This document shows, piece after piece, positions 1-64,000 of a stretch of 64,000 bases of DNA. Position 1 is the stretch's first letter, and every line of letters starts with the position of its first letter. Both the position numbers and the translations under genes were made by a program. The notes beneath the pieces are model-generated. The model was not told the origin of the DNA, made no database searches, and worked only from the letters and a program-made list of their open reading frames with translations. The stretch is from Osedax fenrisi. Taxonomy: Eukaryota; Annelida; Polychaeta; Sabellida; Siboglinidae. Location of the stretch: the NCBI GenBank assembly GCA_964019155.1, contig OZ025243.1, positions 3,616,461 through 3,680,460 of the forward strand, written 5' to 3'.

Positions 1-829
1 GTGAAAATCTACTTTTATAGGCAAACTCGGGAAGTAATGCAGCTAAAAAAACCTACCAAAATTAAAACTTAACCCAACCAAAACCCAACCCAGCCCACCT
101 AAACCCAAACCCAAACCTAAACCAAAACCCAAACTCAACCCAAACCCAAACCCAACCCAAATCCAAACCAAAACCCAAACCCAACCAAACCCACCCAAAC
201 CCAAACACAAACCCAAACCCAAACCCGGGAAGTAATGCAGCTAAAAAAACCACCATAAATTAAAACTTAACCCAACCTAACCTCAACCGTGAAAATCTAC
301 TTTTATTGGCAAACTCGGGAAGTAATGCAGCTAAAAAAACCTACCAAAATTAAAACTTAACCCAACCAAAACCCAACCCAACCCACCTAAACCCAAACCC
401 AAACCTAAACCAAAACCCAAACTCAACCCAAACCCAAACCCAAACCCAACCCAAATCCAAACCAATAATGCTAAAAAAAACCACTAAAAATTAAAACTTA
501 ACCCAACCTAACCACAACCGTGAAAATCTATTTTTATAGGCAAACTCGGGAAGTAATGCAGCTAAAAAAAAACCACCAAAAATTAAAACTTAACCCATCC
601 TAATCACAACCGTGAAAATCTATTTTTATAGGCAAACTCGGGAAGTAATGCAGCTAAAAAAAACCTACAAAAATTAAAACTTAACCCAACCCAACCCAAA
701 CCCAAACCCAAACCCAAACCCAACCCAACCCAAACCCAAAGCCAACCCAACCCAAACCCAAACCCAAACGAAACCAAAACCAAACCAAAACCAAACCCAA
801 ACCCAAACCCAAGTGCCCAAGTTACCTTT
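1..829. repeat. AACCC-rich satellite, telomere-like
   Basis: Four to five diverged units each begin with a block reading gtgaaaatctactttta and then gcaaactcgggaagtaatg (near 1, 290, 520 and 613, with a partial block near 229). Between the blocks lie irregular runs of AACCC and AAACCC; 683-812 is almost pure CCCAAA/CCCAACC. The C-rich strand is the + strand. It resembles degenerate telomeric or subtelomeric DNA, but the canonical TTAGGG/CCCTAA repeat is not present as an array. The apparent 64-residue ORF over 62-256 is repeat translation, not a gene. Confidence 0.8.
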
Positions 830-3440
830 TATAATTTATTCGATACAGTTAAAATTATTAAAATCGAATTATTAATATAGATTTTGAATTTTCTACATGA
901 TAAAAATATTATAAATTCATGTTTTTACATGGTGGAGATAGGAAATGTAATTTTGTAAAGTCATTTATGAGGTAAATAATCATAGTAAATGCATCGCGAA
1001 TGGTTACATTTATATCTACTCATCACTCTTAACATTATAGAATAGAAATTAGAATTTTTTTTTTTTATAAATTGCAATTTTTTTTTCTTGACCATTTTTC
1101 TTGACCAGTATGGTGAAATTTGGTGAAAAATTGAAACCGAGCTGGACACCCAATTATTCATATATTAATGGTTTTTCTCAATTTATTATAGGAACTTTCG
1201 TACTCCGCATCCGTTGAAATTATAATCGAGGCGAACCCGTTACCAGAAGTCGGTCAAATTTACCCCTCAAAAATCACGTATTTTTCACTATTTAGGCTTT
1301 AGCTCGAAGAATATTAAATATTATATATCACAATTTATACCACAATATTATATTTTAATTATCTATGTAATAAAGTTAAAATTATTGAAATCGATTAATT
1401 ATTGTGGATTTTGATTTGTAACATTACATTTTTAAGAATTTATTTTTACATGGCGGAGATAGGAAGTAATTATTATAAACTCGTTAAACCGAATAACTGA
1501 AATCTAGTACGTATGATATATATTTATAATAGTTAGTAATCTTATTTTTGTAAGTATATCTATTTTATAAAGATATATTTTTTTTGTAAAATTTTAAAAT
1601 ATAATAAATTAATATAAATATAATAATTAATACCGATTAATCTATTGACTTATTTGATAATATTTACATTATTTTATTATAGTGATAGTATAGTAATACT
1701 AAAATAATTAAAACATATCTATATATATCTATAAATATCAAGTAAATAAAATTTCATATTTTATGAATATATAATTTGTGTTATAAAATTATAAAATTAT
1801 AAATATAATTATATTTATTTGTTAATAATAGTTACCCTAATTAATTATTCGTATATATTTATATTATTTTATTATATAGATAGTATGACAATAATAAAAT
1901 AAGTAAATAATACTTATATAATATATTTATTATCACATCGAATGAATACAAATATTTATAAATTTATGATTTGCGTTATAAATTTATAAAATTATAATAT
2001 AATTAAATGTATTAGTTTATATTATTTACACTATCATACTTTTCGATAATATTAATATTAGTTTATTATATAGATATTATAGTAATAGTAAAATAAGTAA
2101 AATATATGTATATAATATTATTAAATATCAATATAATATAATGATACATTTTGTAATATATAAATTTTGTTATAAAATTATAAATATAAGTATATATATT
2201 AGTTAATAATAGTTAGTTATAGAATTATTCGATAATATGTATATTATTTTATTACATAGATAGTATAATAATAATAAAATAAGTATAAAATGATTAAATT
2301 ATAAAGTTAAATTTATTTAAATCGAATAATTATTATAGATTTTGAATTTTTACATGTTAAAATTATAATAAATTCAAATTTTTACATGGTGGAAATAGGA
2401 AATGTACTTTTGTAAAGCCATTTATGTGGCAAATAATCATAGTAAATGCATATCGGATGGCTACATTTATATCCACTCATTACCGTTAACATTATAGAAT
2501 AGAAATTAGAATTTTTTTTTTTTATAAATTGCAATTTTTTTTCTTGAAAATAATGACCGTATGATGAATTTTGTCGAAAAATTAAAACCGATCCGTACCT
2601 CAAATTATTCATATATTAATGGTTTTTCTCAATTTATTATAGGTACTTTCGTACTCCGCATCCGTTGAATCTATAATCGAAGTGAACGCTTTACCGGAAG
2701 TCGGTCAAATTTACCACTCTAAAATCACGTATTTTTCACTATTTCGGCCCTAGCTCGAAGAATATTAAATATTATATATCACAATTTATACCACGATATT
2801 ATATTTTAATTCTATATTTAGTAAAGTTAAAATTTTTGAAATCGAATCATTATTGTGGATTTTGATTTTTTACATCACCTAATAATTTTGAGAAATTTAT
2901 TTTTACATGGAGGAGATAGGAAATAATTATTATATTATCGTTAAACCAAATAACCTAAATCTAGTACGTATGATATATGTTAATAATCGTCATAATTGTT
3001 ATTTTTATAATTATATCTATATATTATCGATTTTTTTACGCGAAACGAATATTATAAATTTAAATTTTTACACGGCGGAGATAGGACATTTTTTTTTATA
3101 AATTCGAAATTTAAATTTAACGAAATCTAGTATTATTAGGGTTCGAGTAATATTAGTATCGGGCGAAAAAAATGCGTATATAACGTATTTTATGTCGTCC
3201 GTATACGCGATATAAGATCGCCCGTAGAATTTGTACGTTAACGAAAATATTTCGTAATTTTTGTTTTAACGGCGGAGATAGGACATTTTTTTTTATAAAC
3301 TCGAAATTTAAATTTAACGAAATCTAGTATTATTAGGGTTCGAGTAATATTAGTAACCGGCGAAAAAATTTCGTATATAACGTATTTTATGTCGTCCGTA
3401 TACGCGATATAGAGATTTTTACCTATCTCCGCCATAGAGA
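830..3440. repeat. Tandem 1.46-kb repeat with ggcggagatagg modules
   Basis: Two copies of a unit of about 1,456 bp lie in tandem: landmarks at 931 and 1452 recur at 2388 and 2909, and the shared block 935-1400 matches 2390-2850. A motif close to ggcggagatagg occurs at 931, 1452, 2388, 2909, 3074 and 3271 on the + strand and inverted (cctatctccgcc) at 3422-3433. The last part, 3074-3433, is a shorter tandem of about 197 bp containing a taacgaaatctagtattatt block. No convincing coding region is present. Confidence 0.75.
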
Positions 3441-3759
3441 ATCGAGAGAACGATAGAATGCCTCGATCGATGAATAGAATATTTATAAATAGAATAAATA
3501 TATAAATATATGTAAATTATATGTAAATCGCGTATACTAACCGTGTCCTAATAATATAATCGATATATATAAATATTATCGACGATTTATTATCTAGAGG
3601 GTATTAGATTTATAAATGTGGAAAAAATTTGTGCCGAACGAGATTCGCTTAGCTCGTAGAAGGTCCGGTAGCTCGCTTCGCTCGCTAGCATCGTACGACG
3701 ATTAAGAGAAATAATATATATGTAGATTATGATGTCGAGATCAATAATCTAATAAAAAA
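3441..3759. other. AT-rich spacer
   Basis: Mostly AT-rich DNA with a small less AT-rich patch at about 3630-3705 (cgaacgagattcgc ... ctcgcttcgctcgc). I see no gene, RNA gene or recognisable element. Confidence 0.5.
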
Positions 3760-4560
3760 ATTCATATTCAAACCACATTTTTAAATAATTCATATTTTTA
3801 ATATAATATTATAAAGAAATACAAATAAGGTAATTTTATAAAAAAAATTCACTTTTCTTTTACAAATAATTATTTTTGATATCTTTGAAATTATTCAAAT
3901 ATAAATGAATATACTATTGAAAAGTATCTATTTAAGGGGACCGATACCATCGTTTGGTTTACATGTAAAAGATACGAAAAAATGATATTTTTAGAAATCT
4001 ATTAACTCAAAAAATATTCACTTTTTTTTTTTTTTTTTTTAATCTATTAATAATATTCCATATTTTTATATTATATATTGAAATTTATAGATGTTTACAC
4101 GTCTTTATGTTATACGTTTCTAAAAAAATGAATTGAAATATCTGATAACAAATGTTAATTTTCCAACTAAATTGCTAATAAAAATTTTTTAAATAAATAT
4201 TTTTTAATTTTGACAAATATCTTTAATCTTACAGGTTTTATCTAGTTATATTGAAAAAATGAAGAAAAAATATTCAATTGTACAAAAGTTAATACCAGTT
4301 ATGTCAGCATGATTGGTCACAAATAATTATTCTGAGTAAATCAAGTTTAAAATATAATATATGGATATAAACAATATGAATATACAGGTACAAATAATAT
4401 AATATGAACAAAATGAATAATATGTGAAGTATTAACATTTTACATTAATACAAAATTTGAAATTCAATTTTTTTTCGCAAAAAATCAATGGTATCGCGTC
4501 CCCTTAAGAGTATAAAAGTTAGAATTGCAGATATTGATATTATACATACAGTCTTTATTA
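3760..4560. repeat. Dispersed AT-rich repeat split by a MITE
   Basis: Sequence before 3931 and after 4508 together matches 61110-61330 (shared landmarks: ttcatatttttaata, aaatatactactgaaa, agttacaattgcagaga), which lacks the intervening 576 bp. A looser relative lies at 16080-16290. The 61.1-kb copy therefore acts as an approximate empty site for the MITE at 3932-4507. Confidence 0.65.
3932..4507. mobile_element. MITE with TTAA ends (piggyBac-like footprint)
   Basis: Inverted termini ttaaggggaccgatacca (3932-3949) and ggtatcgcgtccccttaa (4490-4507) match except for one gapped base. Both outer ends are TTAA, which would fit a 4-bp TTAA target duplication as made by piggyBac-type transposases. 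The 576-bp interior is AT-rich and has no ORF, so it is non-autonomous. An element-free relative of the flanks is at 61110-61330. Confidence 0.75.
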
Positions 4561-4840
4561 ATAATAAACAATAATATTATTATTATTATATTGTTAAGTT
4601 GTTATTATTCAATTTATATTAAATAGTAATGTAAAGTTAAACATTTTAATGTACATCATATTTTATTACATATTTTACATGCTTATCCATACTTAGTTTT
4701 AAAAAATAAATATAATTATAATAATAATACATGTTAAATATGTTATATCATTCAGAATCTTTATCTTTAGCATGTATTTCTTGATAATCTTAAATTGGTC
4801 TCAGTTATGCCCTTCTAAATAGTGTGTAATATATATATAT

Positions 4841-5100
4841 TGTTATTGTTATTTTTATTTGGTGGAGTCCTTTCATCCCATCCAGGAACTTAGATGAAGT
4901 TTTCACTTATAACCATATATGGCTCTAATGTCCCTTCAAAGCCGCTCTCATGTTAAGGCATCCATGGTTTTAACGAGAGCCGATCATTTATTATACACAA
5001 TTATATAAGATCACTTCTAAATAATATTTTAAGACCCATTTTATTAAATTAATTAATGGTCATGACAAGGGTCAAACCCGTGTCCTACTGCTTGTGTGTA
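4841..5100 (-). mobile_element. tRNA-derived SINE, truncated
   Basis: Reverse-strand copy of the SINE seen in full at 18948-19250. It keeps the tail (ttttatttggtggagtcc), the body with the ggctctcgttaaaaccatgg landmark in reverse, and the B-box region, but stops before the A-box half of the tRNA head. Confidence 0.8.
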
Positions 5101-5985
5101 TATAACATAACAATTAAAACTTTCATCATTAACATTAATTTAATCAACATTTATTTTCAATTAAATATACAATAAGTTAATTCTAAATCTATATATTATA
5201 AATTGTTAATTATTACGATTATTTTAAAACCAATTGTATATTTTATGTATATAAATTTGTTTATATACATACAATTAATATCTTTAGATATAATTTTACA
5301 ACTTAAAGAAATAAGATTTAATATTAATAAAATTGTATTATAGATTGTATCTATCACTCAAAACATATTTTAATATTTCTGCCATATTATTCTTGAAAAA
5401 CGGCAATTTATATAATTATCTCAATTATGATAATTTATAAGTAATGTTAATAGTATACTCAGCAGAGTGTAAATACTGGAAATTCTACTACTATTACAAC
5501 ACCAAAACAGAGGTTATATTAATTATTATAGAACATTACTTCTATATATATTGATCTACCATATTAGTTTCTATGATTTATAATTCAATCGTCCGATATA
5601 TTGTTACTAACAATTTGTTATTCACATACATATACAAATATAGGGTAGTTAAATTTTATAAATTATTTTGATAAAAAAACCATTATTTGTTTTGTTTATT
5701 TGGTTTTTTTTGGGTTATTTTATATAAAATTAATGATAAATATATTTATTTGAAATCATTTAATATTCGTATCAATATTATTAATAATAGCATAGACTAT
5801 ACCATATGTTATATAAATTATACTATATATAGCATGTATTATACAAAAAATATAATACAATTAATGAAAATTGACATATAAACTTAATTATGTTATTAAT
5901 TATGCTAATATTTTTTTTTATACATAATAGATATAAATTGTATATCACATTATACAATTTACAAATTACATTAGTCTAATATTTA

Positions 5986-6017
<32 letters not shown>
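5101..6017. other. AT-rich stretch, no gene seen
   Basis: Low-complexity AT-rich DNA ending in a (TA)n run at about 5991-6016. The 64-residue ORF at 5687-5881 consists almost entirely of I, Y, N and K codons and reads as AT-rich background. Confidence 0.5.
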
Positions 6018-6021
<4 letters not shown>

Positions 6022-6304
6022 ATTTTTATTTGGTGGAGTCCTTTCATCCCATCCAGGAACTTAGATGAAGTTTTCACTTATAACCATATATATGGCTCTA
6101 ATGTCCCTTCGAAGCCGCTTTCATGTTAAGGTATCCATGGTTTTAACGAGAGCCGATCATTTATTTATACACAATTATATAAGATCACTTCTAAATACTA
6201 TTTTAAGACCCATTTTATAAAATTAATTAATGGTCCGGACGAGGGTCGAACCCCTGTCCTACTGCTTGTATGTCTCACCCCTTAGCCACTGAGCCACACA
6301 GGCA

Positions 6305-6306
<2 letters not shown>
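6018..6306 (-). mobile_element. tRNA-derived SINE, near full length
   Basis: Reverse-strand SINE with a tRNA-like head at 6206-6306. Its A box (tggctcagtggctaagg in sense) and B box (gggttcgaccc in sense) are readable. The body and a T-rich tail in the orientation shown follow. It is flanked on both sides by (TA)n runs, so a target duplication cannot be resolved. Confidence 0.85.

Positions 6307-6352
<46 letters not shown>
6307..6352. repeat. (TA)n microsatellite
   Basis: An almost perfect TA dinucleotide run directly after the SINE head. Similar runs occur at about 7845-7867, 11343-11373, 19628-19651, 25833-25866, 32815-32856, 35709-35735, 40957-40989, 55917-55943 and 59137-59167. Confidence 0.9.
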
Positions 6353-6357
<5 letters not shown>

Positions 6358-6594
6358 GTAATTATTTAATGATATATTATACATTATTAAAATTAATATT
6401 AAATAATAATATATAATTTATATTTAAGAATAATATTAAAGAATTTTTTTTTTAAATATATAAAAATATTAATTTTATAATTATTTAGTAAAATATGTAA
6501 TAATAATATAATAATAATGACATTATAATATATATTTGTATCTAATTATTTGAACTATTACAATAAAATGTGAATAAATATCATATATATTATA

Positions 6595-7100
6595 TATACG
6601 ACGTGCTATACGCACCCTATATAAACTGAAGTTCTCTTCAATAGTATCAATATCGACTCTAATGCGATCACTCGGCTGGCTTAAGTTTAGATATCTCTGC
6701 AGGTACAGACTACTATGCATCACCCATAAGGTGATACATCTTAGATCTCCCGAGTACCTAGCTGACTTGATCAGTATGCATACCCTTAGTCGAGCTAGCA
6801 GGAAATGTCACACGATGAAAATTGTGCAACGCTCGACTATCTCTGCTCACTCTGAATCTGCTTTCTCTGTGGTAGCTCCAAAATACTGGAATTCTCTACC
6901 ATATGACATTAGGTGTTTGAAATCCTTGTCACTATTTAAATGTAAACTCTCCACGCACCTATTAACATTGTAACCTACCCTCCCTTTTCCTTTATTTTTA
7001 TTGTACTTTATTTATTTTATTTTTGTTTCCTTCTCATGACGCCCATAACCACCACGTGATTTTGTAGTCAATAAAATATTTTAAAATAAAATAAAATAAA
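6595..7100 (+). mobile_element. 5'-truncated non-LTR retrotransposon (LINE) 3' end
   Basis: An open frame from about 6597 to 6973 encodes the conserved region after the reverse transcriptase of CR1/L2/RTE-like LINEs. It has an LGWL motif, a THKVIH segment, PEYLADL, and then APKYWNSLPYDIR followed by SLSLFKCKL near the end, a pattern typical of that region. The 3' UTR ends in (TAAAA)n at 7068-7100. Only the last 130 or so residues remain, so it is dead on arrival. Confidence 0.85.
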
Positions 7101-7319
7101 ATATAAAATATCAGTATAATTAATTTTATTTTTAATATAGCCATATTATTGATATTTATATATTATTAATATTAACATATTATTAATATTAACATATTAC
7201 TAGTATAAACATATAAATAGTATACATGTATTAGTATATAATATTGATATTAACACATCATTAGCATTATAATACATAAGTAATACACCATTGATATAAA
7301 GACATATAAAAGATAGAAA

Positions 7320-7800
7320 CACAAATTGAATTGAATTGAATTGTTTATTTAAACACCAATATAGCGGGTGCCCTCTCTGGTGTATAATAATAACGAAAAA
7401 GAATAAAAACAAACGAATAGAAAATACAAAATAAACAAAATTTAAATTAAATTGATTTAGATATAAATATTAAATAACGCGTATACAAAAATAAATTAAG
7501 AAGTGTTTAAATAATATTTTAGTTTCTTTCTAAAACAATATAAGGATTGGACCTTCCGTAAGTCATACGGTAGGACGTTCCATATGCGAGGAACATTTTT
7601 CAACAAATAGCACTTTTCAATAAATTAATTAAATGGAAGCAGTGATTTGTTTGTATATTAGTCATAATATAGGTCATATTATGTAGGTGAAAACTTTAAA
7701 AAGTTGTATTTTCGTCGAAATAGGTAGAAGTGACTTCTATCCATATTAATGTATTTAGATAATATATGTCAATAAAATAGTATGATATCTTCAATTCAAA
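7320..7800 (-). mobile_element. Degenerate LINE 3' end, reverse strand
   Basis: Read on the minus strand, about 7640-7500 translates to a LINE C-terminal tail (NVPRIWNVLPYDLRKVQS then FRKKLKYYL). The upstream part has stop codons. A (GAATT)n run at 7325-7345 marks the 3' tail. The upstream part is related to 40360-40620; both contain the 20-base landmark aataaaatagtatgatatct. Confidence 0.75.
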
Positions 7801-7836
7801 TATAAAATATAAATTATGTGTAATGTTGATATATTG

Positions 7837-7867
<31 letters not shown>

Positions 7868-8112
7868 ACAATTATTTTTAGTACACATATAAATAAATAA
7901 TAATAATTTGAATTTTAGTAGTATGTTTCGACTGAAGAACCTCTATCGCTAAGTACCATACACTACATTAAATTGCTTATCCACTTTCTTTATATCAATA
8001 TATTATACTAGAATATGTATGTTTATGTGTGTGTGTGTGTGTAATCATTAATCAACCAACAGTATCTAACCTCCCATCCGTCAGTTTACCTACGAAGCCG
8101 CTGCAACATTAG
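7801..8112. other. AT-rich stretch with (TG)n, partly repeated at 40.6-40.8 kb
   Basis: Contains a (TA)n run at 7845-7867, a segment at 7920-8010 that resembles 40725-40790 (shared tatccactttctttatat), and a short (TG)n at 8028-8041. No coding evidence before about 8113. Confidence 0.5.
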
Positions 8113-62210
<54,098 letters not shown>

Positions 62211-62941
62211 TGCTGTAATTTAGTCAAGATTTTGAAGTTTCGATACCGACCAAAAAACAATGTTTCGACACCGACCCAAAATCATAAGTCAATGTTTCAA
62301 ATCACTTAAATGTTTCCGATGAGATGTTTCAAAATAGTTTCAAACAAAATTAGATATAAACCCTTAGATAACAAGTATATATTAATTAGTGATGTAAACG
62401 AATAGTAAAATTAAAATTCCATTAGGGTTATTTGAAAATTTGATAATTTATATCATATTCAATTTGAAAAAGCAAAGTTTGATTCGTAATATAAAAATAT
62501 CAAATAGTTCGAAAATAATGTTAACTATAAAATAATGAATTATATACGAAAATCTAAATAATGATTAAATATTTATTTTATGATAAATCATATAACAATA
62601 AACAAAAGTTTAATATGTTCTCGAGAAGTATATTATTGAAAATTTGGATCTCCAGAAGTTAAAATATTTTAAATGTAGCTCTTAAGAAGTTAAAATATTG
62701 AAAATTTGTTATCGGTAAGTTAAAATATATAAAATATGGTTCTCGAGAATTAAACATATTGAAAATTTTGTTAGCGAGAAATTAAAATATTGAAAATTTA
62801 GTTTTGGACGAGTTAACATATTTAAAATTTGATTAGTGAGAAGTTGAAATTTTTAAAATACTATTATAGAAATATAATAGTACATTAAATCATATTTATA
62901 TATATATATTATTATTATTATTTTCAGATGTAGGCAATGCC
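62211..62941. other. AT-rich region with short tandem-like motifs
   Basis: 62620-62860 contains repeated gaagttaaaatattgaaaat-type segments, about 50 bp apart, 5-6 times with drift. No gene. Confidence 0.5.
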
Positions 62942-63134
62942 AGGTTAATTATAGAAGCAATGTTACTTATCGAGACAATAACCCCTTTATTAACATGATA
63001 AGTTTCATTATAGATAAAAGATAAAAGAGTAATAAGTAAATAATAATGTTAATATATTATAACATCCTGTTAACATATATATATGATAAAAATAAATAAC
63101 ATATCTAATAAAATATAATGAAACTTATCATGTA
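62942..63134. repeat. Hairpin element, copy 2
   Basis: 62942-62995 resembles 40905-40952. It is followed by an 18-bp inverted repeat, acatgataagtttcatta at 62994 and its inverse ending near 63134. Confidence 0.6.
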
Positions 63135-63210
63135 ACTAAATGTAATCATCATTTAATAATGTAATCATGTAATAATATAAATAAATTATAAAATTATAAA
63201 ATTAAAATCT

Positions 63211-63362
63211 AAAAGGGGTTTCACACCAACTCGAATGCAATTATTAACTCTAATAATTATGTGTAAAACCCATTTTACGGAGATTTAAATAATATAGTTA
63301 AACTTTAACCTATAATAATTAGAGTTAATAATTGCGTTCGAGTTGGTGTGAAATCCCTTTAA
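63211..63362. mobile_element. Palindromic MITE, family B copy 2
   Basis: Same ends and centre as 38270-38416 (aggggtttcacaccaactcg ... gagttggtgtgaaatccct), with several point differences. Confidence 0.82.
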
Positions 63363-63932
63363 GAAATACTAATCAAGCATTAAAATAACATAAAATAAAA
63401 TATAACATACTGGAACTAAATAATAGATATACAATATTTAATATTTAAAAAAGTAATTTTTTATAATTTCAAAATTTAATATAATGTCAGTATTAGTATT
63501 TTGTATAGTGTCAAATAAATATAATAAAAATTTAAATAAAATATAAAAAATATTTTCATAAATTAAATATATTTAATAAAAATTTAAACTAAACATACAT
63601 TCATTACAATAAACTAAGTATTATATATAATTATTTTAAGATTTTACAGAATAATGATAAATAATAGGACTTTCTTATAAATATACTTAAATCATTCCAA
63701 ATTCTTGGTCCGAATGTAAGTAAGGTATTATTCATATAATTGTATTTTAAATAAGGTTGAATAAAATCACAGTTACTCCTGGTATTAAATCTATTTTTAT
63801 ACGTCAATTGGCGGCGTCAATAGGTGGCGTTTTTATTATTATAAATATAAAATGAGACAGCTGGCGTCATAACATATTGACATATAACTATAACGATATC
63901 TATATTACATTTATATACATATACTCATATAC
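63363..63932. other. AT-rich tail of the window
   Basis: Nothing recognised except a less AT-rich patch near 63800-63870 (ggcggcgtcaataggtggcg). Confidence 0.4.
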
Positions 63933-64000
63933 TATTTATAACTGTTTATTATTCGTATTCATTATATATAATGAATACGAATAATAATCAGTTATAAATA
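63933..64000. repeat. 68-bp near-perfect palindrome at window edge
   Basis: Arms of about 32 bp (tatttataactg, then ttattattcgtattcatta) are inverted around a TA-rich centre with a single mismatch. The window stops here, so it could extend. Confidence 0.85.

Noticed and set aside
683..812. True chromosome end
   Set aside because: Repeats are irregular and followed by a transposon-rich and genic region on one side and the window edge on the other; no canonical telomere array is visible.

Overview
The window is a very AT-rich, intron-heavy eukaryotic locus, most likely from an invertebrate animal. The evidence is GT-AG introns, tRNA-derived SINEs, 5'-truncated LINE tails, small inverted-repeat elements, long (TA)n tracts and one gene of animal type spread over more than 50 kb. 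Nothing in it looks bacterial or viral. The species cannot be named from the sequence.

Main gene. About 30 small exons on the + strand, from 9330 (probably 8113) to about 62.2 kb, encode a divergent Strawberry notch (Sno/SBNO) protein, a DExH-type superfamily 2 helicase-like nuclear regulator. The open-reading-frame track does not show it because most exons are only 50-150 bp. I assembled it by matching exon translations, in order, to the Sno family and checking that intron phases agree. Walker A (GAGVGKGR), DECH, SATG and the THRSNQ box are visible, followed by the Sno C-terminal domain. The conserved GR of motif VI is replaced by NQ. At 18 of 30 inferred donor sites the intron starts GTT, which is unusual for animals.

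Layout. 1-3440: telomere-like AACCC satellite, then a tandem 1.46-kb repeat. 3.4-8.1 kb: a TTAA-flanked MITE inside a dispersed repeat, two SINEs and two LINE 3' ends. 8.1-42 kb: Sno exons 1-27 in repeat-filled introns. One intron holds a 4.0-kb DNA transposon with an intron-containing, frameshifted transposase-like gene (10.3-14.3 kb). Another holds an antisense copy of a downstream Sno exon attached to a long (ACT)n array (8.56-9.14 kb). 43.0-55.57 kb: a 12.5-kb GC-rich satellite of 40/60-bp units that fills most of one Sno intron and ends at the 3' splice site of exon 28. 55.57-62.2 kb: the last Sno exons, with a 2.2-kb element carrying terminal inverted repeats between exons 29 and 30. 62.2-64 kb: AT-rich DNA with MITE and palindrome structures.

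The most interesting points are the transposon built around an orphan transposase-like family; the sense/antisense exon pair with complementary triplet arrays inside one transcription unit; the intronic higher-order satellite; the GTT donor bias; and the altered helicase motif VI. Exon boundaries are inferred by eye from reading frame, phase and family similarity, and need RNA evidence.
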